A stretch of 64,000 nt of DNA from Megaleporinus macrocephalus (lineage: Eukaryota > Chordata > Actinopteri > Characiformes > Anostomidae). Position 1 is the first letter of the stretch. Every line of letters begins with the position of its first letter. The notes beneath the pieces were generated by a model that was given only the letters and a program-made list of their open reading frames with translations, was not told the DNA's origin and made no database searches. Shown here piece by piece: positions 1 through 11,800 of this stretch. The position numbers and the translations under genes were made by a program. The DNA is taken from the NCBI GenBank assembly GCA_021613375.1, contig CM038704.1:376001-440000 (forward strand). Direction: 5' to 3'.

Positions 1-2122
1 GTGTAGGAGTCGTAGCAGCAGTGTAGGAGTTATAGCAGCAGTGTGGAGTTATAGCAGCAGTGTAGGAGTTATAGCAGCAGTGTAGGAGTTATAGCAGCAG
101 TGTAGGAGTCGTAGCAGCAGTGTAGGAGTCGTAGCAGCAGTGTAGGAGTCGTAGCAGCAGTGTAGGAGTCGTAGCAGCAGTGTAGGAGTTATAACAGCAG
201 TGTAGGAGTTATAACAGCAGTGTAGGAGATATAGCAGCAGTGTAGGAGTTATAGCAGCAGTGTAGGAGTTATAGCAGCAGTGTAGGAGTCGTAGCAGCAG
301 TGTAGGAGTCGTAGCAGCAGTGTAGGAGTCGTAGCAGCAGTGTAGGAGTTATAGCAGCAGTGTAGGAGATATAGCAGCAGTGTAGGAGTTATAGCAGCAG
401 TGTAGGAGTCGTAGCAGCAGTGTAGGAGTCGTAGCAGCAGTGTAGGAGTCGTAGCAGCAGTGTAGGAGTCGTAGCAGCAGTGTAGGAGTTATAACAGCAG
501 TGTAGGAGTTATAGCAGCAGTGTAGGAGTCGTAGCAGCAGTGTAGGAGTTATAGCAGCAGTGTAGGAGTCGTAGCAGCAGTGTAGGAGTTATAGCAGCAG
601 TGTAGGAGTCGTAGCAGCAGTGTAGGAGTTATAGCAGCAGTGTAGGAGTTATAACAGCAGTGTAGGAGTTATAGCAGCAGTGTAGGAGTTATAGCAGCAG
701 TGTAGGAGTTATAGCAGCAGTGTAGGAGTTATAGCAGCAGTGTAGGAGTCGTAGCAGCAGTGTAGGAGTCGTAGCAGCAGTGTAGGAGTCGTAGCAGCAG
801 TGTAGGAGTCGTAGCAGCAGTGTAGGAGATATAGCAGCAGTGTAGGAGTTATAGCAGCAGTGTAGGAGTCGTAGCAGCAGTGTAGGAGTCGTAGCAGCAG
901 TGTAGGAGTCGTAGCAGCAGTGTAGGAGTCGTAGCAGCAGTGTAGGAGTCGTAGCAGCAGTGTAGGAGTTATAACAGCAGTGTAGGAGTTATAGCAGCAG
1001 TGTAGGAGTCGTAGCAGCAGTGTAGGAGTTATAACAGCAGTGTAGGAGTCGTAGCAGCAGTGTAGGAGTTATAGCAGCAGTGTAGGAGTCGTAGCAGCAG
1101 TGTAGGAGTTATAGCAGCAGTGTAGGAGTCGTAGCAGCAGTGTAGGAGTTATAGCAGCAGTGTAGGAGTTATAACAGCAGTGTAGGAGTTATAGCAGCAG
1201 TGTAGGAGTCGTAGCAGCAGTGTAGGAGTTATAACAGCAGTGTAGGAGTCGTAGCAGCAGTGTAGGAGTTATAACAGCAGTGTAGGAGTCGTAGCAGCAG
1301 TGTAGGAGTCGTAGCAGCAGTGTAGGAGTCGTAGCAGCAGTGTAGGAGTTATAACAGCAGTGTAGGAGTTATAGCAGCAGTGTAGGAGTCGTAGCAGCAG
1401 TGTAGGAGTTATAACAGCAGTGTAGGAGTCGTAGCAGCAGTGTAGGAGTTATAGCAGCAGTGTAGGAGTCGTAGCAGCAGTGTAGGAGTCGTAGCAGCAG
1501 TGTAGGAGTCGTAGCAGCAGTGTAGGAGTCGTAGCAGCAGTGTAGGAGTTATAACAGCAGTGTAGGAGTCGTAGCAGCAGTGTAGGAGTCGTAGCAGCAG
1601 TGTAGGAGTCGTAGCAGCAGTGTAGGAGTTATAACAGCAGTGTAGGAGTTATAGCAGCAGTGTAGGAGTCGTAGCAGCAGTGTAGGAGTTATAACAGCAG
1701 TGTAGGAGTCGTAGCAGCAGTGTAGGAGTTATAGCAGCAGTGTAGGAGTTATAACAGCAGTGTAGGAGATATAGCAGCAGTGTAGGAGTTATAGCAGCAG
1801 TGTAGGAGTTATAGCAGCAGTGTAGGAGTCGTAGCAGCAGTGTAGGAGTTATAGCAGCAGTGTAGGAGTTATAGCAGCAGTGTAGGAGTCGTAGCAGCAG
1901 TGTAGGAGTCGTAGCAGCAGTGTAGGAGTCGTAGCAGCAGTGTAGGAGTCGTAGCAGCAGTGTAGGAGTCGTAGCAGCAGTGTAGGAGTTATAGCAGCAG
2001 TGTAGGAGTTATAGCAGCAGTGTAGGAGTTATAGCAGCAGTGTAGGAGTTATAGCAGCAGTGTAGGAGTTATAGCAGCAGTGTAGGAGTTATAGCAGCAG
2101 TGTAGGAGTTATAGCAGCAGTG
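1..2122. repeat. 20-bp minisatellite, about 106 copies
   Basis: The repeat unit is GTGTAGGAGTCGTAGCAGCA. Copies differ almost only at three or four internal bases, giving four interspersed types (TCGTAG, TTATAG, TTATAA, GATATAG around the centre). Unit length is 20 bp throughout except one 19-bp copy near base 41. The array runs off the left edge of the window and ends at 2122. It lies upstream of the first visible slc38a3 exon, most likely in an earlier intron. Confidence 0.97.
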
Positions 2123-4640
2123 TGGAAACACAGACAGAAACTGCTGAATATAGTTGATGGTCTGAAGTTGATGAGAAAGTCGAGCTTTATTTACAGAAAC
2201 TGTTTCAGAAAATCAGTTTTAATTCACCGTCATTAAATTTTAATCGGGTGCTGCACCGACCCGTCCTTGTCCTCGCTGAGTTCTCCGCTGTCCAGTGCTT
2301 TGTGTGTCCGGCGAGTTTACAAATAGATCCGACACTCTGTTTAACCGGAGCGCACTCTGACCTGTAGGAATGCCATATGTCGCGAGCAGCGACCTGATTT
2401 CCTAAAGAGGGGCGGGAAAGGCAGAGCCAAGGAATTCCTCCATCCTGTCAGACAGCTCTCTGCCGGACCGCTTTGCCCCTCCCCCTCAAAATTTTCCATC
2501 GGCCGGCCTGCCCAAGCTCCTCCCCTTTAGCGTGTTCTGTCTTTCAGCCAGGCCTCGTCCTGCACCGTGAAAGGCTAAAGTCTGAAATAGTCTCAGCACA
2601 TCCCTCCTTTCAGAAAGTCTTGCCCCTCCCCCCATCCCACCCCACCCCAATACACAGGCATCATCATATCTCCTTCCCTCTCCCCAACTGGATACCACGG
2701 GGGCTCCAGTTACCCCCCCTGTGGCTGGATTACCCGCTCAGTCCGGCCTGACTTGGTTTGGGTGAAAGTGGACTCGGGGATTCTCGGGTTCAGATACATT
2801 ACACTGAGTACCGTTACTCCAATTACCTGGAAGACCAGTACTGTGTCCTCTAAAGATAGTCCAGCGCAGTACCAGCTAGTGACCAGGCTGTTCGGCCTAG
2901 ACCTTCAGTTCGGGCCATAAATGTCAAAACATAGCAAAAAAAAAAAAGAAATCTTTTTGAACTTCTGTTAGCGCACCTATGAGCTTTTCGGTTCTATTGT
3001 AGCACCAAGTTAGTGGTTCAGTGTTCCATGTTTATCACAACAGTTTTACAGCTCTGCTGCTCTTCTTCATATGAACATCTCCATCACTGAGGCCCACTAC
3101 TGTGTACAAGTCTGAGTCCCCTGAGCTGGTAGAGTGTATCTGATCAGTAAGTGTATGTTCACCAGTAAGAACAGCAGATCTAATTAGAACAGATGTAAAT
3201 AATCAGACATACAATACAAAGTAAGATGAATATGTTATTGTGAGAGAAGTAGATCAGATCTTGATCCAGTTTGAAGAACAAAGTTAGGTTCCAGATTTCT
3301 CCTGGACGCCCCAGACATTGTATGAATGTGTTCAGTTCCTTCAGCAGCAAATCTTGATTTATCTTAATGAAGTACTGAGCAGTCAAAGCAGGTATTAGAC
3401 TTTTAGAGTCACTGGCCAGATTCGAATCAGACCTTTTAGACGTGCTGAAGTGAGAGTATCAAATGTTTTGGATCTACTCACGCTGAGGTGTGATATTTAG
3501 TTTCACCATGAAAGACGTGACTGTCATCATTTGTTTGTTGGACCACCAGCTGAATTAGATTATTGTTATGGCCTCCTGGTCAGACCAGCTGAGGCCGGTA
3601 GCTCCCCCTCGCCGTGGCTCTCACAGGAGCTGTGCAGCTTGAACAGAGCTTTTCAGACGCCTCCTACCTCAATTCCCACCGGTATGAATCAATGGGAACA
3701 ATCAAACATTGATCCAGCTGCGACCTTCCCGTGATTGTCGGTAAACCCAACTTCCTCGGCCAGACGCTTTTCCGTAAACGGAATCGTGCTTGTCGGCGTT
3801 TGGGCTTGGCGGCTTCACAAGCTTTCTGCTGACCCAGTGTGAGAACTCGAGGGCATCGTTGGACCGACCATGCTGGAGAGGCCTGGGAAAGGTGGCCGCT
3901 CTGGTGTGTGACCTCTGAAGAATGCTGAATGATGACCACTTTGCTCTCCACCCAGTGGGTCACTCGTGCTTCCAGCCTCCCCTTGACATTAAGTTGGAAG
4001 CACAAAGGGTTCTGGGAAATGTTCTGTGTACGAGTAGGTTTACAGCGCGTATCGCCAACGCACTTGCCCACAGACCCTCCGTTTCACAGTAGGCTGCTCG
4101 TGTACTCAGTGTTTGCACTTCTGCTCACTGTTAGAGTGAAAAGAACTCAGTTTTGTTTGTTTTGCTGATGTGCTTCGAGTGTTTCCCGTGAGCCAGACTC
4201 TCCGAACGCCGCCGCAGCCAGTCGCTTCCCAAGACCCGTTCATGAGAAGGCCGCTGTGAGGAATCAGGAATAGCTGATGTGGGCTCTGGTCTGGGAGGTA
4301 CTGCAGAGGCTGAGAGAGGAGGAAGAGTGTGCTGGTGAAGTCACTCGTCACACTGGACCCTGTGTGCTTGACTAAACACACTTGGCTGAACCCCCGACTG
4401 GCTAGACTACTGACTCAACTGTGGAGAAACTGTAAGATAGGCAAAGTTCCTTCTTCCTGTCGGAGGAAACCGTCTCCCACTCACATCTCCAACAGCCTGA
4501 TATCCTCAGTTTACTCCAAGCAGCTCTGGAAACACAACACAGGGTGATATATACAAACCTAAACAAATACCAGCCTCTTCAAACCACTTTTTCCACGTTC
4601 ACCACACATGGATGTCCAAACTCAACATTTAGGGTGCAAG
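2123..4640. other. Intronic sequence with one relic repeat
   Basis: No exon with SNAT3 N-terminal sequence is visible here. About 2400-2760 is C/T- and GC-rich unique sequence. At 3180-3405 lies a relic repeat on the minus strand that recurs near 17605 and, inverted, near 34110. Confidence 0.5.
3180..3410 (-). repeat. Dispersed repeat, copy 1 (no tandem array)
   Basis: About 220 bp around GGTTCCAGATTTCTCCTGGA are shared with 17605-17712 (same orientation) and with 34085-34292 (inverted). All three copies share AGACATTGTATGAATGTGTT and end near GCAGGTATTAGA. In this copy the neighbouring AT-rich tandem array of the other two is absent. The minus strand is open for 68 codons, but I recognise no protein. 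Confidence 0.8.
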
Positions 4641-4654
4641 TTTTAAACGCTGGA

Positions 4655-5040
4655 CCTGGAGACCCCTCTGTCCTGCCTGGGGACCCCTCTGTCCTGCCTG
4701 GGGACCCTTCTGTCCTGTCTCGAGCCCTCTGTCTGGTCTGGTGACAGCTCTGACCTGCATGGGAACCCCTCTGTCCTGCCTGGGGACCCTTAAATTCTGC
4801 TTGGGGACCCTGCTGTCCTGTCTGGGGTCTCTTTCGTCCGGTCTCAAGAGCCCTCTGTCCGGTCTAGAGACCCCTCTTCCCTGCCTGGGGACCCTTCTGT
4901 CCTGTCTCGAGCCCTCTGCCTTGCCTGGGGACCCCTCTGTCCTGCCTGGGGACCTTTCAGTCCTGCTTGGGGACCCTGCTGTCCTGTCTGGGGACTCCTC
5001 TGTCCTGTCTCAAGAGCCCTCTGTCCGGCCTGGAGACCTC
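4655..5040. repeat. About 21-bp degenerate minisatellite
   Basis: Units of the form GGGGACCCCTCTGTCCTGCCT repeat roughly 17 times with length changes and substitutions (GGGGACCCTGCTGTCCTG, GAGCCCTCTGTC). It lies in the intron before the exon at 5823. Confidence 0.85.
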
Positions 5041-5822
5041 CCTACCTTGCACAATTTAGGATTGTGTTCACTTGAACACGACAGCTGCTGTTTACATGGT
5101 GTGAAGGTTTCTTGACGAATCAACCAATAAAAATGCTCCAAAATCATTTGGAAGAAATTCTGGTTCCATTGACTTACACTTGTTTTTCTTTGGACTGCAA
5201 CCTTGCCACACTGTAAAGTCTTGTTTGTTGGGAGATGTTTGTCCTGATGGACCTGAAGGTGAATTTATTTCTGTGCATGCTGGGACTGAAACCGAGGCTT
5301 AATGACTTTTGGCACGTGAAAAACTACAAACCATCATGAGACGCTGGGAATACCGAGCTGCTTCTTTTTATAGCCGCTGAAGATCCATAATTGTTGTTGT
5401 GTGAAGTGTTCTGCAGTTCTAACGTGAGGTCTCACAAACAGAGTGTATGGCACTCCAGGCCCGGAGTGGGAATGGTCGAGACCCCATACTCCCAGTTATA
5501 CGTACCACCAGAGTGATTTAGAAGCTTCTACATATAATATATATAAAACTGTTCTTTGGATGAGCAGGACATTAAGGTTTACCAGTATGTGAATTTGAGG
5601 TGGTGCTGATTTCTAATATTTTTAATGTACATATCAGTTGAAGTCTATATACATACATATTTATAAAATGAGAACTTAGAAACTAGAATGAAACCAGATT
5701 TGCTGAGAAAGTAGATTCAGATTCTTGTTAAAGGGGTACAGGGGTAGCTGTCCAGCGTGGTGTGTGGTCAGATCTATTTGTACAGTTATCTGAAATGAGT
5801 TATAACTGTTGTCTGTTCTCAG

Positions 5823-5896
5823 GTTCCTCCTCACGGCCGTCGCTGCCCTGTCGGCGTACTCCATCCACCTCCTGCTGAAAGCCTCTGGAGTTGTAG
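5823..5896 (+). CDS. slc38a3: slc38a3 coding exon 1 of window (TM2 region)
   Basis: Acceptor TTCTCAG before 5823 and donor GTGAGC at 5897. The exon begins with the last base of a split codon, then reads FLLTAVAALSAYSIHLLLKA and SGVVG, the hydrophobic segment and SYSIHLLL motif typical of SNAT3/SNAT5. It ends in phase 1 (split Gly) and joins the next exon in frame. It is the most 5' exon I can find in the window. Confidence 0.93.
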
Positions 5897-8800
5897 GTGA
5901 GCTTGTCTCTGCTTTGGCTGCCTTGATTGGCTGACAGCAGCTCAGATGCTGTAATTACTCACGGATTAGAGAAGTTCAGGCCTAAACCTGATCTCAGATC
6001 TGACCACTAAGCGTATAAACACAGAGAGTCTGATGTTTAGAGTCGAGGGCTGGTTAAGCCGGTGTTGTAGGGAAGAGTAAGCTGTTATGGTTTAGTAAAC
6101 AAAGCGTGGGGGGCCAGAGACCTGCTGTCTCACGTACCTGCGTGCAGGTGAGCTGTTTGTTTTGGATTGAACATGCCGGGCCAGGTTTTGCGGTGAGGTC
6201 TGACTTGTTTTCACCTTCCAGGAATCCGAGCCTACGAGCAGCTGGGCTACCGGGCCTTTGGAACGCCGGGAAAAATGGCAGCCGGAATTGCAATCACACT
6301 GCAGAACATCGGAGGTGAGCCGAGTCGGAGAGGAGCCGGATCAGCCGGTTCTCCTGCAGGGCGAGCTGAGCTGCGTGACTTTGATGTTTGTTGTATTAAT
6401 TGGGTGGTGAAGGAGAACTACTGAGAAAGGAGGAGGAGTGATTACCTTTACCTGCTTCCTCCTCCTCAGTGGACGTGATCAGCGCCCTGATACCGTATAC
6501 CATGATACTGATCTTTTCAGTTTTTATTGATGAGCTTTCTCTCCGTGAGGTTCCAGGTTTAAGTGTTGAGTTTAGTTTTTAAACTCTGTTTTGTTCTGGA
6601 AGGAAAATAGTTGAATGTATAATATGTGTATATATACCGTTCAATCAAAACAAACTGTAACGTTAAAGGAGCGATATGCAAGATGACTATTTCATACTCT
6701 GAACAATAGGGGGCTAGGGTTTGTTGCTGATAAACGTAGTTCCTCACCAGCGCCACTCGCTCACCAAGAACTTTAGCCATCACTGTGTTTACTGCTCTCT
6801 CATTGGCTGTGTTTACTGTTCTCTCATTGGCTCCCTGTTCTTAAATAATCTAACCGGGAGCAGCACCTTCACCACCACTGACCAGAGATCAGAATACACA
6901 GCACTACTTCCTCATCCTCACATGCTGGACTGATTCAGCTCCACAATACAGACTCACTATCACCTCTTCAGGTACAAAGTGGTACTACGAGACAAGACAG
7001 ACCAGCTTCAGCTTCAGCTAAATTAAAATCTCACACAGGTGGCTTTAACACACCAGCACAACGATATCTTTACATTCTGTTAATTTTGGGAAAGTTTTAA
7101 ACAAAACGTTTTACATATTGCTCCTTTAATGTTAATTTAAATATTAGCTTACAGTGATATATTTAAAATGTTATGATATGATGAGTTGTAGGAGAACCTC
7201 TGTGTCCACAGCGTTGGGTCAGGAGTTAATCTTCTGTTTATGCACTAAAAACTGGTTCAGACCTGCACTGTGAACGACTGGTCTCCGCTGGTCTCCTGTT
7301 TTATAGTCTTTCGGGGGGATTTATTACCCCACCAGGGAGAAATCACCGGCCCACATTAAAAACTGTTTGTTTTAAAAGATCGAGAGGACCTTTCTGAAAG
7401 GTCAGCGCGCTCTTAAAGGGTCAGTCCGACATGCTGTTGTTGGCGAGGGGACAGTTTTTTTTCTCTCTCTGTCTTTTATGGCTTCTTTCACCTCTGTCCT
7501 AGTTGTCTCTCTTCGTCCTCCCCTCTTTCTGTCCTGCATGTCTTCCCTCCGCGGCAGCTTCTCCACCGTCCTTCAACATCAACACCCGACACGAGTTTAC
7601 AGAGTAACGTGTTTAACCGTGCGATAGTTCTGCTTCACACTCGCCCCAACAGAGGACCAGTTCAGGGAACATCCACCAAATATAGACAGTCGTTCCTTCA
7701 GGACGTCCAGGCTGAGTTATATTATATGTTATAACACTTGTGTTTGTGTTTCTCTCACAGCGATGTCCAGCTACATGTTCATTGTGAAGTCCGAGTTTCC
7801 TCTGGTCATCCAGGCCTTCCTGAAGGCGGACAGTGACTCCGGGTAAGTGACCGTGTAAACACTAGTGTGCTTCAGCCAGATGTGTAGAGTTCTCTCTCTC
7901 TGGTTCACCGTTCCAACCCAACTCCAGCCAAACTCCAGCCCAGCTCCAGCCCAGCTCCAGCCCAGCTCCAGCCCAGCTCCAGCCCAACTAACGCTCCACT
8001 CGTTTATTTCTCCTGGTGAATCATTTCACAGTCACATCACCCCCAGACCAACTGTTCACTCTACAATACTCACTCCTACCGAGCGCACGAGGGTGAAGCA
8101 GCTCGTTCACCAGTTTTCCTGTTCCACCTTAAACAGTGCAGCAGGAGCCAGAACGTACCTGCACCTCCATTTAAGGTGGAAACAGGAGAACTGGTGAAGG
8201 AGAAGCTGAGCTGATGGTGCTGGTGGTCAGTAGGAGTGAGTATTGTAGTGTGTAAGGGTGATCTGGGGATGAACACTGATGGTCAGTAGGAGTGAGTATT
8301 GTTGTGTGTAAGGGTGATCTGGGGGTGAACACTGGTGATAGATTGTGGTTTGTTTTCTTGGTGGTTCTTATATCTGCTACTCGATAGCACTGCCTTCATT
8401 TCCTCCACTCTGTTCTTCACCTCCTTCTCCTCCACTCTGTTCCTCACCTCCTTCTCCTCCACTCTGTTCCTCACCTCCTTCTCCTCCACTCTGTTCTTCA
8501 CCTCCTTCTCCTCCACTCTGTTCCTCACCTCCTTCTCCTCCACTCTGTTCCTCACCTCCTTCTCCTCCACTCTGTTCCTCACCTCCTTCTCCTCCACTCT
8601 GTTCTTCACCTCCTTCTCCTCCACTCTGTTCTTCACCTCCTTCTCCTCCACTCTGTTCTTCACGTTCCCGGCGGTGTGTGTGTTTCTGATAAGTCCTGGT
8701 GAGCTGGTTGGTTGTGTCCGTGCGTGTGAAACCTGCTGGTCAGTGTTTGTTGTGGTCAGGCCTTCAGTCACTATCAGCTGTTCGACACCACAAATACCTG

Positions 8801-11800
8801 CGAGCTTCCATGGCCACCACTCAAAGATCTCAAAGCATCTGAGAGAGGTGGGGCAGTGACGTATACTCGTGATTGGCCAGCTAGAGGGAGGTCAGCACCT
8901 GATTGGCTCCTGTTATCACGTTCCTGCCACACCGACGGTCGGCGGTGTGAATTTGAACGTTAGCAGTCGCTCCGCGGAGTGTTCCTGATGTCTCCTCCAC
9001 GCCGAAGCTAAAAACAGGCACGTGGCTGGAACAGCGGTCACCTGCTCTCTCTATGTTTAGAGCCGTGCGCAGGGTCTGCGTGACCTTGTGTGCTGGTTCT
9101 GATCACGTGAGCACAACAGACTCACCAGTATGTTCAGGTTCTTGCTGGAGTTTCTCAGAAAGCTCCTCTTCTCTCTTCCGTTAGCGGAACATGTATGTAG
9201 AGATGAGTTGTGATCCTTGTTGGATTTGTAGATGATGGTGTGCTCAGTTGGGAGTCCAGTGGTACATAGTAAATGCTGGTCTGAAGAGCTGACGTTCCCA
9301 AAGATCGCTATCTAGAACGGAGTACAGGTGTTGCTGCTGCTGGAGTAAATGTATATATCGTATATGAGAGCTGTATCGTATCAGTACTCAGAGATACTGC
9401 TGTGACGGAGGAGCTTCTATAAACCTGCTCTGCTTCTTCACACACACAACTTCTGAACCATCCACAGCTCTGATAAGCTCACACCAGGCTGAAGCTGAGC
9501 TTCCTGTTCTCCAGCTTTTGGTTGGAATTCTCCGGTTCCACCTTAAACAGTGCAGCAGGACCTTCTCACACAGTGGACCAGAGTGACCCTCTGCTGCCGG
9601 GTCTGTTTAACGGGACAGACGCAGCAGTTACGGGTTCTAGTTCTGAGCCTGGACTCTGAGTGACCACACTACTCAAACTGACTAGACTTCGTGGGTCACA
9701 CTTTCTCGGGCACAACACGGGTCACCTAGTGTGAGTTCATCCTAAGACCACCCTTACACAGGGTTTATAAATTACATAAAAGTTAAATTCTAGAGAATTC
9801 TAGAGCACCTTTAAAGAATAATAACTGGTCACTGGGAGCTCGGGGCCCGGAGTGAGTGGGACTGAGAGCAGTAGTTTATTGGAGGGACCTGCCAGAGGAG
9901 TACAGACCAATCATATCACAGATATACTGTGGGGCCCAGACCAGGTAACTCCTTAAAAACAGTGGATCTCAATTTAAAATCAGTTTTATTCTCGATGGGA
10001 AGCTGAGATGGAGAAGCCATACTGTGAGATCCTGTCACCAGTAAGAAAAAGATAGTAAAAAAATAGTCTTATTGTTAAAACTGGTCTTATTGTTAAAACT
10101 GGTCTTATTGTTAAAACTGGTCTTATTGTTAAAACTGGTCTTATTGTTAAAACTGGTCTTATTGTTAAACTGGTCTTATTGTTAAACTGGTCTTATTGTA
10201 AACTGGTCTTATTGTTAAACTGGTCTTATTGTAAACTGGTCTTATTGTTAAACTGGTCTTATTGTTAAACTGGTCTTATTGTAAACTGGTCTTATTGTTA
10301 AAACTGGTCTTATTGTTAAAACTGGTCTTATTGTTAAACTGGTCTTATTGTTAAACTGGTCTTATTGTAAACTGGTCTTATTGTTAAACTGGTCTTATTG
10401 TTAAAACTGGTCTTATTGTTAAACTGGTCTTATTGTTAAACTGGTCTTATTGTTAAACTGGTCTTATTGTAAACTGGTCTTATTGTTAAAACTGGTCTTA
10501 TTGTTAAACTGGTCTTATTGTTAAAACTGGTCTTATTGTTAAACTGGTCTTATTGTTAACTGGTCTTATTGTTAAACTGGTCTTATTGTAAACTGGTCTT
10601 ATTGTAAAGTGGTTCTGAGCTATGGTCTGTATGGATGAGCAGATATATCTGGAGGCAGAGACATGTTGAGGGACAGACGCTGAAAATAGAGTAAGATCTG
10701 TTTCTAACACATGGTGTAACTCTAGCGCCTCTTGTAGGGGGACTGTGTATCTATAAGGTGGGCACGGAGCCAGGTTCTGTTCCGGCTAAATCAGACCTGG
10801 CTGCTGCTGGAATCACATAAACCGTCAGAATTGTGTAAACTGGGAGTTTGATTGGAGCTGAGGAAGTTGGATGGTTGGGAAGTTGGACTGGAGCTGATGA
10901 AGTTGGATGGTTGGGAAGTTGGACTGGAGCTGAGGAAGTTGGACGGTTGGGAAGTTGGACTGGAGCTGATGAAGTTGGACGGTTGGGAAGTTGGACGGTT
11001 GGGAAGTTGGACTGGAGCTGATGAAGATGGATGGTTGGGAAGTTGGACTGGAGCTGAGGAAGTTGGATGGTTGGGAAGTTGGACTGGAGCTGATGAAGAT
11101 GGATGGTTGGGAAGTTGGACTGGAGCTGAGGAAGTTGGATGGTTGGGAAGTTGGACTGGAGCTGATGAAGATGGACGGTTGGGAAGTTGAACTGGAGCTG
11201 ATGAAGATGGACGGTTGGGAAGTTGGACTGGAGCTGAGGAAGTTGGACGGTTTTGAAGTTGGACTGGAACTGATGAAGATGGACGGTTGGGAAGTTGGAC
11301 TGGAGCTGATGAAGTTGGACGGTTGGGAAGTTGGATGGTTGGGAAGTTGGACTGGAGCTGATGAAGTTGGACGGTTGGAAAGTTGGATGGTTGGGAAGTT
11401 GGACTGGAGCTGATGAAGTTGGATGGTTGGGAAGTTGGACTGGAGCTGATGAAGTTGGACGGTTGGGAAGTTGGACTGGAGCTGATGAAGTTGGACGGTT
11501 GGGAAGTTGGACTGGAGCTGATGAAGTTGGACGGTTGGGAAGTTGGACTGGAGCTGATGAATTTGGATGGTTGGGAAGTTGGACTGGAGCTGATGAAGTT
11601 GGATGGTTGGGAAGTTGGATGGTTGGGAAGTTGGACTGGAGCTGATGAATTTGGATGGTTGGGAAGTTGGACTGGAGCTGATGAATTTGGATGGTTGGGA
11701 AGTTGGACTGGAGCTGATGAAGTTGGACGGTTGGGAAGTTGGATGGTTGGGAAGTTGGACTGGAGCTGATGAATTTGGATGGTTGGGAAGTTGGACTGGA

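Noticed and set aside
1..2122. CRISPR-like array
   Set aside because: Units are contiguous with no unique spacers, the context is a fish intron, and no cas genes exist; it is a minisatellite. The same applies to the arrays at 38082 and 55462.
8283..8859. Open frames of 114-174 codons on both strands
   Set aside because: They are products of the 27-bp minisatellite, whose unit is a multiple of three and lacks stops.
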